A stretch of 35,303 nucleotides of DNA from CAZAMP01 sp964486455 (GCA_964486455.1 CAZAMP010000043.1:1-35303); one strand, 5' to 3'. Counted from the first letter of the stretch, positions 1 to 9,110 are shown. Notes: generated from the sequence alone by a model not told the origin. A program made the numbers and translations.

Positions 1-58
1 GTGTCCATTAACAAAACGCTTGACCGAGTCCCGCGCGCTCTGACGGGGAACAGTCTCC

Positions 59-1375
59 ATGCCCGCCGACGCCGCCGTCGACTTCAACAACGTCAACTGG
101 AAATACTTCGAACGTCAGGTCCGTTCCGGAGACGTTGTTCTCACGCCAGGCGATCTGGCCGCCATGCAGCAGCTCTATGACGGCGAGATCCGCTGCACGG
201 ACCATGAGATCGGCCGTCTCTTCGATCTCCTCCGCCGCCAGGGACGCTACGAGAACACGATCATCGTGATCACGGCGGACCACGGCGAGGAGTTCATGGA
301 GCACGGGAACATCGGGCACGGAAACAGCCTCTATGAAGAAGTTCTGGCTGTTCCTCTGATCGTCCGCGCGCCGGGCGTCGGGGCGCGACGGGTTCGTGAC
401 CTCGTTCAGCTCGTGGATGTCATGCCGACGATCCTGGATCTCGCCAGCCTCGCCGCCCCAGCGGAGATCGGTGGCCGGAGCTTGCGCCCCCTGCTCCGCG
501 GCTCATCCCTATCACCGCGCCCCGCCTTTGCGGATCATCGGCCGGATGGCGCGCGTGGATGCCTCATACAGAGTGTCCGCGACGGGAAGTACAAGCTGAT
601 CCGGACCTACCGCAAGAGCGTCGATGACAAGGCCGATGATCAACCGTGGAATCCACCGGATATCCAGCCCGGTGACTGGCTCGAGTTCGAGGGGATGATG
701 CAGGACGACGGTCACCTGTTGGCGCTCGAGATCGAGCCCCAGGAGGTCATGGGCGAGATCCGCATCGCCGGACAGGTGACAGACCTGGCGGTGGACAAAG
801 CGAACTTCCGGGTTCTGAACGCGCCGTGCAGGTTGGTCCAGGGGGCGCGATTCAAAACCGAGGACGATGTGCGCGTTACAAGTGATCGCTTGACGGAGGG
901 AAGCTGGGTGCAAGTCAAGGGGCCGTGGTCGGAGGACGGCCCGTTTCAGGTGCGCCGCGTCAAGTTCCTCGAGGACACCAAGCGAGAGGTGAAGGCGCCC
1001 GTCCTCGAGGTCGAGCGCACACCCGGTGGGATGCTCATCCACCTCACCGGGTTTTTCGTCGACGTCGACGACGAGACGGAGTTCGACGGCGAATGGCCGG
1101 GTTGGGAGCCCGAGCCGACGGTGAGCAAGGCCGCAGAAGACGACACCGCGGGCGAAGCGATCGAACGGGTGCTCAAGAGCCTGCAGCTATTCGATCTGGA
1201 TGTGGATCCCGGGGAGGTCGATGATATTGGTGAACGGAGACCGGATCTCGTCGAGAGGCTCACCGAACTCTTGGACGGCTGGGAGCACGCGTATGAGGGG
1301 GACATCGTCGCGCCTCAGATTGAGCTGGACGAAGAGGCCATGGAGAAGCTCCGCTCCCTCGGGTACGTTCAGTAG
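59..1375 (+). CDS. Sulfatase-family hydrolase with inserted DUF5666-like domain, 5' end missing
   Basis: This is the C-terminal half of an alkaline-phosphatase-superfamily sulfatase. Seen: the metal-binding segment ITADHGEEFMEHGN (D74, H75), the following VPLIVRAPG strand, and a closing DPGE...LRSLGYVQ tail usual for sulfatases. The N-terminal part with the catalytic Cys/Ser is absent. The ATG at 59 has no convincing ribosome site and an in-frame TGA lies at 41-43. The neighbouring frame is open from base 1, so the gene probably runs off the window with a one-base shift in the G tract at 45-48. Residues about 206-306, between the late core strand YKLIRTYRKS and the LFDLDVDPGE tail, form an insert with the short-strand pattern of DUF5666 (GQVTDLAVDKANFRVLN ... 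GSWVQVKG). Twelve bases separate it from the next gene, suggesting an operon. Family call is sure; substrate unknown. Confidence 0.85.
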   Translation: MPADAAVDFNNVNWKYFERQVRSGDVVLTPGDLAAMQQLYDGEIRCTDHEIGRLFDLLRRQGRYENTIIVITADHGEEFMEHGNIGHGNSLYEEVLAVPLIVRAPGVGARRVRDLVQLVDVMPTILDLASLAAPAEIGGRSLRPLLRGSSLSPRPAFADHRPDGARGCLIQSVRDGKYKLIRTYRKSVDDKADDQPWNPPDIQPGDWLEFEGMMQDDGHLLALEIEPQEVMGEIRIAGQVTDLAVDKANFRVLNAPCRLVQGARFKTEDDVRVTSDRLTEGSWVQVKGPWSEDGPFQVRRVKFLEDTKREVKAPVLEVERTPGGMLIHLTGFFVDVDDETEFDGEWPGWEPEPTVSKAAEDDTAGEAIERVLKSLQLFDLDVDPGEVDDIGERRPDLVERLTELLDGWEHAYEGDIVAPQIELDEEAMEKLRSLGYVQ

Positions 1376-1387
1376 CGGAGGTGAAGC

Positions 1388-2431
1388 GTGAACATCGCTG
1401 ACAAGACGGCAAGGCGACTGCTGGCGTGTGTCGGGCTGCTGCTCGCGCCCTGGGTCGCGATGGCGGGGGAGTCCCGTTTCATTCCGGATAGCTGGGGTGG
1501 GAAGGCCTCCGTCGGCTACGAGCGACGCACGACCTCGGGTGATGTATCCGGTGACCCGGACGCCGGTACGGGAGTTCCCCGCTATTGGTATACCGAGCCG
1601 GACGATGCGATCGGCCTGGTCAATTTCTGGGGGAGGTGGAAGTTTCGCCCGTTCAGCCGGCCGACCCGAATCAAGCTGGAGTACGAGCGACTTCAGTGGA
1701 AGGAAGGTGGGATCCTCAGCCGCGACGTCCTCGAACTGGAGCTCCGCCAAGATCTCTCGTCGCGATCGCGTCTCGAGCTCGAAATCGAATTCACGCCGCA
1801 GGTCTACAACACCCACCGCATCGACAAAGATGCCTTGCCCGGACAGCCACGTTTTCGACCTGAAGCCTATCAGGAGACGGAGGCGGAGCTGGCCTATCGA
1901 TACGCTTGGTCACCGGATTTCTTCACGACGGCGACCCTCAGCTACACGGCGCGCGATGAGACCCCATGGTTCCGGGAGCGCGACCGGAGGCGACCCGGAG
2001 CGGGTGTCGGTCTGGATTTCAAGCTGGGGCCGCATGTTCGTCTGGTCCCCGAGTACACGTTTCGATCGAATAGCTCCCGGAACGAGCCGGATCTGGGCAA
2101 GGACCTCTCCTACCGCGAGCACGTCGTCGATCTCCAGGTGGGTGGGGGATTCGACGGCCCCATGGGGCCATGGCGCCTGGATCTCGAGACCCGCTGGAAG
2201 TTCCGCCACTACACCACGACCGATGCGGAGGACACCCGCCGCTTCGGTCGAGACGAACGTATCTACACGTGGCGCATCGTGTTGAGACGCCCGGCGGGCA
2301 TCATCACGCCGTTCGCGGCGTGGGAGATCGCCGGGCGGGCGATCGATGTTCCGGGTGACGTCGAGGATGTCGACGAGGCGGATGACATAGACCGCCGGTA
2401 CGTCCAGCTCGGAATGGAGTGGCGCTACTAG
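1388..2431 (+). CDS. Predicted outer-membrane beta-barrel protein
   Basis: A 347-residue exported protein. It starts at GTG with a clear GGAGGTG ribosome site four bases upstream, 12 bases after the sulfatase stop. Residues 1-26 are a signal peptide ending near AMA. The rest is a run of alternating polar/apolar strands rich in Arg, Glu and aromatic residues (for example LELELRQDL, AELAYRYAW, VRLVPEYTFR, YTWRIVLRR). The last residue is an aromatic Tyr in LGMEWRY, the usual signal recognised by the BAM complex. I do not recognise a named family. Cotranscription with the sulfatase suggests a pore or anchor for surface polymer handling, but that is inference. Confidence 0.7.
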   Translation: MNIADKTARRLLACVGLLLAPWVAMAGESRFIPDSWGGKASVGYERRTTSGDVSGDPDAGTGVPRYWYTEPDDAIGLVNFWGRWKFRPFSRPTRIKLEYERLQWKEGGILSRDVLELELRQDLSSRSRLELEIEFTPQVYNTHRIDKDALPGQPRFRPEAYQETEAELAYRYAWSPDFFTTATLSYTARDETPWFRERDRRRPGAGVGLDFKLGPHVRLVPEYTFRSNSSRNEPDLGKDLSYREHVVDLQVGGGFDGPMGPWRLDLETRWKFRHYTTTDAEDTRRFGRDERIYTWRIVLRRPAGIITPFAAWEIAGRAIDVPGDVEDVDEADDIDRRYVQLGMEWRY

Positions 2432-2462
2432 CCGCTCCGACGCGGCGCGAATGATCCAAACG

Positions 2463-2471
2463 TGCTAGAAT
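2463..2471 (+). promoter_or_regulatory. Candidate extended -10 promoter element
   Basis: TGCTAGAAT is an extended -10 element (TGn plus TAGAAT, five of six matches to TATAAT) about 70 bases before the carboxypeptidase ATG. No good -35 is visible, as expected for extended -10 promoters. It lies in the 108-base gap after the barrel gene. Confidence 0.4.
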
Positions 2472-2539
2472 CTATATGTGGAGCGTCAACTATTGCGCAC
2501 CGCCTGATGGGGGTGCGTTTCCGTTGTTGGGGGGAGAGA

Positions 2540-4330
2540 ATGAAACGGCATATTCCTTCGCATTTCGCGGGTTTCGTAGCGGGGCTCATCGGCGTGTGCG
2601 TCATATCGGCTGCCTTTGCCGGTGATCCGCCGATCGAACCGCCGCAATGGATCGAGGGCGGATGGTCCGACTTCCCCGTCGTGATACCTCTCGACTCTAT
2701 CGATGAGCTGTCGTCTCTTCGACCCATGATCGGGGCCACTCAGATAGCCCGAGAGGACATCGCTGTCGATCGATCGAACCCCGACGCTCCGGTCTTCGTT
2801 CGTATTCGCGTCACCGAGGAGACGTTTCGTGCCCTTCGTGAGACCGGCTACGACGTGATGCGCGTTCGCGACGACGTCCGCATCGGCTACGAGGCGGCGG
2901 TGGAGACGTGGAAGGCGCAGCGGGCGGCCGGCGGCGAAGTATGGCGCACCGGGCAGCGCGATGCCTATCACACCGTCGAGCAACTCCACGCGCTCATGGA
3001 TGATATCGAGACCGCGAATCCGACTCTCGCCGAGACGTTCGTCATCGGGAACTCCGTGCAAGGGCGCGCGCTCAAGGGTATCCGCATTACCGACAACGTT
3101 GGCGTCGAGGAAGCCGAGCCGGAAGTTCGCATCTCATCCAGCATTCACGGCGATGAGGTGGTCGGCATGGAGCTCTGCGTCTACCTGATGGAGTACCTGA
3201 TCGACAACTACGGCAGCGATCCGGTCGTCGACAACCTCGTCGAGAACTACGACATTCATCTTCTCCCGATGCACAACCCGGACGGCTACGTCGCGCACTC
3301 TCGCTACAACGCCCACGGATACGACCTCAACCGTAACTACCCGGTCCCCGACGGATCGATCGGGCAGGACAACACGTACGATTGGGAGCCCGAGACCGAG
3401 GCCATGATTGACAACCTTGGCCACAGCCACGACTTCATCATCGCGCTCGACTATCACGGCGGGGCGCTCGTCGTAAACTACCCGTGGGATTATACGCCGG
3501 TAGCCACGCCCGATGAGGACGCGCTAATCGAGCTGTCGCTCGAGTACTCGCAGTACAACATTCCGATGTACAACGGGGGCTGGTACCAGGGCATCACCAA
3601 CGGGTGGGATTGGTATCCGACATACGGCAGCGTACAGGACTGGGCCTATCACGAGACCGGCTGCTTGCATGTCATCCTGGAAGTTTCCAACACCAAGTGG
3701 CCGAACGCGAGCCAGCTTGATGGCTACTGGGATGACAACCGCGAGAGCCTTCTCCACTGGATCAAGGCCGCGCGCTACGGTATCAACGGCGTCGTGACCG
3801 ACGCGTCCAACGGCGATCCGGTGGATGCGGTGATTGCCGTTGCCGGAAACGACAAGTCTGTTTTCACCGACCCGGCCGTGGGGGACTACTACAAGCTGCT
3901 CGACGACGGCACCTACACGGTGACCGTCTCCGCCGAGGGCTACGATCCTCAGACCATCAACGACGTTTCGGTCTCGTGGGGGAGCTCCACCGTGATCGAC
4001 GTCGCGCTGTTGCCGGAAGGGATCGATAGCGTGGACGGTGTTCCCCAGATTCCGGTCGCGCGACTTGTCGCGAGCCCCAATCCCTTCGGTCCGAAGACGA
4101 CGATCAGCTTCACTCTGGCCGACATGGAGGCGACGGTCGACCTCGCGATCTTCGACGCGGCGGGACGGCACGTGCGGACGCTTCTCGACGGTGCCCGTCT
4201 CTCGGGCACACGTACCGTCTCTTGGGATGGGACGGACGATCGAGGCACAGCGGTTGCGGGTGGCGTCTACTTCACGCGGGTCTCGGCGAAGGGAGCTGAA
4301 CTCACCCGGCGTCTCACCCTGATCCGTTGA
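2540..4330 (+). CDS. Secreted M14 zinc carboxypeptidase with FlgD-like sorting domain
   Basis: A 596-residue metallocarboxypeptidase. The ATG at 2540 follows a GGGGGAGAG ribosome site and opens a signal peptide ending AAFAG, so the longer frame from 2462 is not used. The M14 zinc site is complete: H203 and E206 in HGDE, and H306 in LDYHGG. Substrate Arg265 lies in DLNRNYP, and catalytic Glu381 in ILEVSNTKW. After the catalytic domain comes a carboxypeptidase regulatory-like beta domain (about residues 413-490, from INGVVTDASNGDP). A FlgD-like Ig module closes the protein (about 505-596; IFDAAGRHVRTL, WDGTDDRG, GGVYFTRV), as in Por-type secreted proteins. It probably cleaves peptides outside the cell or at its surface. 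All key residues are present, so activity is likely. Confidence 0.93.
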   Translation: MKRHIPSHFAGFVAGLIGVCVISAAFAGDPPIEPPQWIEGGWSDFPVVIPLDSIDELSSLRPMIGATQIAREDIAVDRSNPDAPVFVRIRVTEETFRALRETGYDVMRVRDDVRIGYEAAVETWKAQRAAGGEVWRTGQRDAYHTVEQLHALMDDIETANPTLAETFVIGNSVQGRALKGIRITDNVGVEEAEPEVRISSSIHGDEVVGMELCVYLMEYLIDNYGSDPVVDNLVENYDIHLLPMHNPDGYVAHSRYNAHGYDLNRNYPVPDGSIGQDNTYDWEPETEAMIDNLGHSHDFIIALDYHGGALVVNYPWDYTPVATPDEDALIELSLEYSQYNIPMYNGGWYQGITNGWDWYPTYGSVQDWAYHETGCLHVILEVSNTKWPNASQLDGYWDDNRESLLHWIKAARYGINGVVTDASNGDPVDAVIAVAGNDKSVFTDPAVGDYYKLLDDGTYTVTVSAEGYDPQTINDVSVSWGSSTVIDVALLPEGIDSVDGVPQIPVARLVASPNPFGPKTTISFTLADMEATVDLAIFDAAGRHVRTLLDGARLSGTRTVSWDGTDDRGTAVAGGVYFTRVSAKGAELTRRLTLIR

Positions 4331-4360
4331 TCGTTAGATCATCGGGAGTTTCATGAATCA

Positions 4361-5356
4361 ATGACCGGTAGAATCCTCATCCTCCATACGGGCGGGACGC
4401 TCGGCATGCGTCCCCGCCATCCCGACGAAGCGCTCGCCCCGGACGAGTTCGCTACAACCGTGTTGGAGCATGTTCCCGAGCTCGAACGGATTGCCGAGAT
4501 CCACACGAAGATGCTCTTCAACCTGGACTCGGCCGACCTCGCTCCGGAACACTGGATGGGGCTCGCGGAAGCCATCTACGCCGCTCGCAACGACTACGAC
4601 GGCGTGGTCATTACCCACGGCACCGACGCGATGGTCTACACGGCGTCCGCGCTCTCCTACGTGCTGCGAAACCTACCGTTTCCGGTCATTCTGACGGGTT
4701 CGCAGCGCCCGCTCGCCGACGTGCACACCGACGGCCGGGCCAACCTCGTCGGCGCGGTCGACCTGGCGCTCCGGCCGCTTCCGGAGGTGTCGGTCTACTT
4801 CGACGGGCTGCTCCTTCGCGGCAATCGCGCGATCAAGTACAGCACGTTCGCGTTCGGGGCGTTTCAGTCCCCCTGCTTCCCGCCGCTCGCTGAAATCGGG
4901 ACGGATGTTCGCCTACTACATCGCTTCGAGCTGCCGACCGACCCGTTTCGCCTCGAGGGAGCGTTCGATCCGCGTGTTGCCGTGGTCTGGCTTCACCCGG
5001 GTCACGACGGCGCGACGCTTCAAGGTCTCATCGACACCGACATCGTGGCGGTGCTGATCGCGGCGTTCGGCACGGGCAACGTGTCGGTTTCCGATCGCCG
5101 TGTCGCCGATGCCATCGAAGATCTCATCGCGGCGGGGAAACTCGTGGCCATCGGATCTCAGTCGCCGAACTCTACCGTCGATCTGAGGCGCTATGCGGGC
5201 GGCAAGCTCGCCAGGGACCTCGGGGCCGTGGGGATCGGCGACATGACGATGCAGGCGGCGACGGTGAAGCTCATGTACCTCGCGGGAACGCTCCGGTCGG
5301 TCGACGACATGCGGCGCGCGCTCCTCGAACCGATCGCGGGAGAGCTGACGGCGTAG
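4361..5356 (+). CDS. ansA: Type I L-asparaginase
   Basis: A 331-residue cytoplasmic asparaginase hydrolysing asparagine to aspartate and ammonia. The first catalytic motif is HTGGTLG with nucleophile Thr13. The second is THGTDAM with Thr88 and Asp89. GSQRPLADVHTDGRANL and the LLLRGNRAIK lysine segment are also typical. There is no signal peptide, which with the sequence style fits the AnsA type rather than the periplasmic AnsB type. The ATG at 4361 is 30 bases after the carboxypeptidase stop, with GGGAG about 12 bases upstream; a closer ATG at 4353 is out of frame and hits a stop at once. Position just behind a peptidase suggests amino-acid scavenging. A 6-bp GC stem around its stop codon lacks a T tract. 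Confidence 0.92.
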   Translation: MTGRILILHTGGTLGMRPRHPDEALAPDEFATTVLEHVPELERIAEIHTKMLFNLDSADLAPEHWMGLAEAIYAARNDYDGVVITHGTDAMVYTASALSYVLRNLPFPVILTGSQRPLADVHTDGRANLVGAVDLALRPLPEVSVYFDGLLLRGNRAIKYSTFAFGAFQSPCFPPLAEIGTDVRLLHRFELPTDPFRLEGAFDPRVAVVWLHPGHDGATLQGLIDTDIVAVLIAAFGTGNVSVSDRRVADAIEDLIAAGKLVAIGSQSPNSTVDLRRYAGGKLARDLGAVGIGDMTMQAATVKLMYLAGTLRSVDDMRRALLEPIAGELTA

Positions 5357-5406
5357 GGGCGCCGTGACGGGCCACAATCAGGGCCGGCACAGCGTTATCT
5401 CACCTG

Positions 5407-7593
5407 TCATGGCGCCACCTGGTAGAAGCCGAAGCGCGGAAGCAGCAGACTCCACTCCGAACTCAGATACTCGATCGTTACCTCACCGACAATCTCATCA
5501 TTGTGGTAGAACGGTCGAGTGCGGACATAGCGTATCTGGTCGAGTCCCCCGTCCCTTCGCGCCCACGACAACGTGCACTGATCGTCCTCGATAACGCTCG
5601 ATGTCATAGGGAGGTTGAAGAACTCGAAGTTGAGGAGTGTGTCGTCATCGCCGTCGACGGCCTGTCCGGTAGCGCCGAGATATGTCAGCGAGCTGTCGGC
5701 GGGATTGAATGTTCCTATGATGTCCCACCTCCAGATGCTGTAGTCCAGCTCCGCCGAGAAGCCCGCCCCGGAGACCGAGAGCGCGGGGTAGGGTCCAGGG
5801 AAGAAATCTCCCGGCATGCCCTCACCCCCCATGTTCGGGAAGTTGTGTTCTTCGAAGAGATATGTCGTGTCGGGGTCGGTGTAGCGAAACGTATGCAGGC
5901 CGGCCCCCGGAGACGTGCCGTAGCTAATCCTCGATCCGCGGCGCATCGCCTCGAGGATCGGAATCCCCGGGGTGATTTCGACCTTGAGATTGTGAAGCGT
6001 GGTTGCGTAGTAGCCCGGCGCCTCGGCACGCGGATTGGTCACCAGCGCGATCAGGGCCTTGCCCTGTTCCCTCAAGGTCTTGAGGTCGGCCACCACGACG
6101 CTGTGCGGGGGTGCCGTACCCAGCAGCTCGGCCCCCGCGGTCGAGTGGTAGGAGAAGACGCTCAACCGCTGATCCTCGTTACCGCTCAGGGTGAAGTCCG
6201 CGTAGCTTCCCTCATCCAAAGTGGGATTCCCCAGGATGACTTTGTAAATGCGGCCGGATAGCGCCGCGCTATTCTTTTCGACGGTCCAGAGCGTGTCGTC
6301 GTCGGTCTCGATGCTGAAGCTGCCGGAATGTCCGCCGATCATGTGCTCTATTTCCAGCTCTCCGTACACGTAACCGCTGAAATACTCGACCATGAATTCG
6401 TTCCACCAGTCCTCATACGGTGCGTCTGCCGCCAGCTCGATGGCGCGCGCCGGATGCTCGCCGGACCGGATGTGCTCGTAGGTCTCCTTCACGATCGACG
6501 GATCGTTCTCCGCGTCGACCAGCGCTTTGAACAACGCGGACATCCCATAGCCGTGGTCCGCGGCATCCGGAATGATTCCCGCCTGGAGTCCTTCGTACGG
6601 TTCCATGACCTGCCCGTGTCGAATGCTCGGGACATAGTTGGCTGTTTCGGTGAACAGCTCTTCGGACCAGGTCGCCGTGGCCTCGTCGACCCAGAGGTGC
6701 ACCGACTTGATCCTGGCGCGGTCAATGGGGCCTCGCGGATCGTAGTAAGCCTGGATGAGATGAAAGAACTCATGACCCGCGGTCAGCCGCATCACGTCAT
6801 GCTCGGGCAGCTTTCGCGTGCTGAATCGAAGCGAGCCGTAGTTGTGACCCCAACGCGACGGCACCGTTTCCCCGAAGCGATGATCCGGCATCTTCAGCAC
6901 GATCGCCCGCACCGGCCAGCGAGTCCGAGCGGAGTAGTCGAAGCCCATCGTCTGGAACTTCGTGTAGGCTTCTTCGAGACATATGCCCAGATGAATGGCG
7001 TGTTCGGACATGCCGGTGGGGAAGTAGATGCGAAAATGGCCGACATCGGTGTCGATCATCGAGTAGTAGAACGTGGCCCCGAGGGGAAGACTGAAGTACT
7101 CGTAGTCGTTCCGCGCCTTCTCGCTCACTTCGGGTACCGGCAGTGTGGTGACGATCCTGCCGTCGGTCACCTCGGCTTCCAGTGGAATCCATGACGGGCC
7201 GTTCTCGTTCGAGCTCTTGATGTAGACGTCCTCTCCCGTGACCACCAGTGGCTCGCCCTCGTCCTCGCCGGTGATGCCGAAACTCACCGTCAGCGGCGCG
7301 TTGTACTGTGCCGGAAGCCCGTCGATGCGGAAGAGGCGGCTCGCCAGCGCGCTATCCTCCGGAAACTCCTCTGTCGCGAGATGTAGCTCGAGCGTGGTCG
7401 CCTCTGCGAAGGCACCGGCCGGAACCTCGAGCGTGAAATCGTCCGTTTCCAACACACCGCCGTCGGCGCCGATTTCCTCTCGGGCGAGCGGAGGTGGAGG
7501 TGGGTCGTCGCCCTGCTGAGGGTCCGTGGATGAGCCTGAGCAGGAGAACAGGCAGGTCAGGGCAAGGATGGCGACGCCGGAAAGCCAACGCAT
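5407..7593 (-). CDS. Lipoprotein with ZU5-like domain and gluzincin metallopeptidase motif
   Basis: A 728-residue surface lipoprotein, convergent with the asparaginase gene. The ATG follows CGGAGGA at five bases. The N-terminus has a hydrophobic stretch and lipobox LFSC (Cys18), then a low-complexity linker. Residues about 40-115 resemble the ZU5-like beta domain of secreted bacterial proteins (GADGGVLETDDFTLEVPAGAF). The central domain has HEFFH (H274, E275, H278) and a glutamate 26 residues later in WVDEATATW (E304), the zinc pattern of gluzincin peptidases. The C-terminal third is beta-rich and unrecognised, without a FlgD module. It is probably a zinc peptidase facing outward. The family is not one I can name, and the metal site is the main evidence. 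Confidence 0.78.
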   Translation of the reverse strand: MRWLSGVAILALTCLFSCSGSSTDPQQGDDPPPPPLAREEIGADGGVLETDDFTLEVPAGAFAEATTLELHLATEEFPEDSALASRLFRIDGLPAQYNAPLTVSFGITGEDEGEPLVVTGEDVYIKSSNENGPSWIPLEAEVTDGRIVTTLPVPEVSEKARNDYEYFSLPLGATFYYSMIDTDVGHFRIYFPTGMSEHAIHLGICLEEAYTKFQTMGFDYSARTRWPVRAIVLKMPDHRFGETVPSRWGHNYGSLRFSTRKLPEHDVMRLTAGHEFFHLIQAYYDPRGPIDRARIKSVHLWVDEATATWSEELFTETANYVPSIRHGQVMEPYEGLQAGIIPDAADHGYGMSALFKALVDAENDPSIVKETYEHIRSGEHPARAIELAADAPYEDWWNEFMVEYFSGYVYGELEIEHMIGGHSGSFSIETDDDTLWTVEKNSAALSGRIYKVILGNPTLDEGSYADFTLSGNEDQRLSVFSYHSTAGAELLGTAPPHSVVVADLKTLREQGKALIALVTNPRAEAPGYYATTLHNLKVEITPGIPILEAMRRGSRISYGTSPGAGLHTFRYTDPDTTYLFEEHNFPNMGGEGMPGDFFPGPYPALSVSGAGFSAELDYSIWRWDIIGTFNPADSSLTYLGATGQAVDGDDDTLLNFEFFNLPMTSSVIEDDQCTLSWARRDGGLDQIRYVRTRPFYHNDEIVGEVTIEYLSSEWSLLLPRFGFYQVAP

Positions 7594-7756
7594 GATGTCC
7601 TCCGAGTGCTCACGAGCGACGCTCGCTATGTTATTGGGATCAGGGTTGTTTGCCCCTGTGACTGCAGGTTAACGACTATTAGTCATAAAAGCTGAGGAAA
7701 TGTCTATATGGTGAGAGGGAACTCGAAAGTGGATGGAGATTACCAGGCCCGTTTGG

Positions 7757-8077
7757 CTACTTCCGCTTCAGCCTCACCGCCGTCCCGTAGACGAGGATCT
7801 CGGCCACCTGCTGCATGATCATCGACGTCGTCAGTCGTATCGCGATGATCGCGTCGGCCTTGAGCAGCTCGGCGGAATGCACCATGCGGTCGAACGCCTG
7901 CTCACGGCTTTCCGCCATGAGCTTCGTGTACTCCTCGACCTCCCCGCCGACGATGTTCCGGAGGCTCGCGATGATGTCCCGGCCGATGTGGCGGGAGCGG
8001 ATCGTGTTGCCGCGCACCACGTCCAGCACCTCCACGACCTCATACCCGGGGACTTCATTGGCAGTGGTCAGAATCAT
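7757..8077 (-). CDS. YbjQ / UPF0145 family protein
   Basis: A 106-residue protein of the YbjQ family, small cytoplasmic proteins that form pentamers and whose function is unsettled. Visible hallmarks are GYEVVEVLDVVRGNTIRSRH, the central GGEVEEYTKLM segment and the ADAIIAIR strand. The ATG at 8077 has GGGAGG upstream and overlaps the anti-sigma stop codon by four bases (ATGA), so translation is coupled. It is the last gene of the sigma/anti-sigma operon, which is an unusual companion. No membrane segment or signal peptide. Confidence 0.9.
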   Translation of the reverse strand: MILTTANEVPGYEVVEVLDVVRGNTIRSRHIGRDIIASLRNIVGGEVEEYTKLMAESREQAFDRMVHSAELLKADAIIAIRLTTSMIMQQVAEILVYGTAVRLKRK

Positions 8078-8517
8078 CGCCGAACCTCCCGGTAGGGATC
8101 CCGCCTGCGCATGAATATGCGCTCCCGCACGACGGACACGAATAGCACCGCGATCCCAGCGCACGCCAGCCCGATCGCGAGCCGCACCCACGGCGGTTCG
8201 CTAGAATCGGTGATCAAAGAGACGGCCAGTTCGTACAGCCCGGTGCCGAGCAGAATGATCCCACCGATCGAAAGCAGGATCCAACCAATCCGGCGTTCCA
8301 GACGATTGTAGGTGCCTTCCCAGTAGCGTTCCCACGCCTGGTCCGGAAACTCTTTCAGCTTCATGGACCCCGTGACCTCCTTCATCGCCCGCGTCGCCCG
8401 GAGTTCTTTCGCGCACGCTTCACATTGGGCGAGATGCGCCTCGAAGGTCGCCTTCTCCGAGGCGTCGAGCTCGCCGTCGAGATATCCGCTCACGCGAACG
8501 GTCCACTCGCACGGCAT
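8074..8517 (-). CDS. Zinc-finger anti-sigma factor, membrane protein
   Basis: A 147-residue anti-sigma factor. The N-terminal zf-HC2/ZAS domain carries the H-x3-C-x2-C motif (H28, C32, C35 in FEAHLAQCEAC), which holds the partner sigma factor in an inactive complex. Two hydrophobic spans follow, near residues 77-100 and 108-130, anchoring it in the inner membrane; the tail is basic. The ATG at 8517 follows GGGAGGG and overlaps the sigma stop by one base (TGATG), so the pair is made together. There is almost no periplasmic sensor domain, so the signal is probably sensed in the membrane or cytoplasm. Confidence 0.9.
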   Translation of the reverse strand: MPCEWTVRVSGYLDGELDASEKATFEAHLAQCEACAKELRATRAMKEVTGSMKLKEFPDQAWERYWEGTYNRLERRIGWILLSIGGIILLGTGLYELAVSLITDSSEPPWVRLAIGLACAGIAVLFVSVVRERIFMRRRDPYREVRR

Positions 8518-9110
8518 CAGTTTTCCCTCCCCGTCCTGCGCTCTCCGACGAGAGGTTCGAGTCTGTCGCGGAGCCGCTGCCGGGCATAGTGAAGGCGGCT
8601 CATCACCGTGCCGCGCGGTATGTCGAGCAGCGCGGCAATCTCGGCGTACGTGAGATCCTGAAACTCGCGCAGGATCAGGATCTCGCGGTCCTGCTCGCTG
8701 AGTCTGCGAATCGCCTTCCACACCATCCGGCGTGTCTCGCTGCGATCCAGCATGACGTCCGGTCCCGGCTCGGCACCGGCATACGGCCGGGTATCGTCCA
8801 GCGGTACTTCGCGCAGCCGCGACGCGCGCCCCAGGTGGTTAATGCAAAGGTTCCGAAGAATGCGATGGAGCCACGGATAAAACGGCCGCTCGGTGTCAAA
8901 GCGACCGATCGCCTTGAATGCTCTGGCGAATGCCTCTTGAGAAAGGTCGAGAGCGTCATCTCGGTTGCCCGTCCAGCCGAGTGCAAACGCCGCCGCCCGG
9001 CGCATGTAGCGGGTGACGATCGGTTCAAACGCCATCCGGTCACCGCGCTGGCACTTGACGAGCAGATCACGCTCTTCGAGATCGAGAGTTGTCGTCACGG
9101 CGTCGGTCAA
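8517..9110 (-). CDS. ECF-type RNA polymerase sigma factor
   Basis: A 197-residue sigma-70 family ECF factor. Region 2 is seen in LSQEAFARAFKAIGRF and YPWLHRILRNLCINH; region 4 in LTYAEIAALLDIPRGTVMSRL, the helix-turn-helix that reads the -35 element. I chose the TTG at 9110 because GGAGGG lies five bases upstream; a GTG at 9098 is the alternative, and the longer frame reaching 9326 overlaps alr and has no such signal. The stop overlaps the anti-sigma ATG. It probably switches on a stress or envelope regulon, and by family habit may control its own operon. Confidence 0.93.
   Translation of the reverse strand: MTDAVTTTLDLEERDLLVKCQRGDRMAFEPIVTRYMRRAAAFALGWTGNRDDALDLSQEAFARAFKAIGRFDTERPFYPWLHRILRNLCINHLGRASRLREVPLDDTRPYAGAEPGPDVMLDRSETRRMVWKAIRRLSEQDREILILREFQDLTYAEIAALLDIPRGTVMSRLHYARQRLRDRLEPLVGERRTGREN

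Noticed and set aside
5348..5365. Hairpin ACGGCG...CGCCGT at the asparaginase stop as a terminator
   Set aside because: No T tract on either side, so only a weak GC stem.
8078..8191. Longer frame of the YbjQ gene starting at 8191
   Set aside because: Extension overlaps the anti-sigma gene, lacks family similarity, and the ATG at 8077 has a strong ribosome site.
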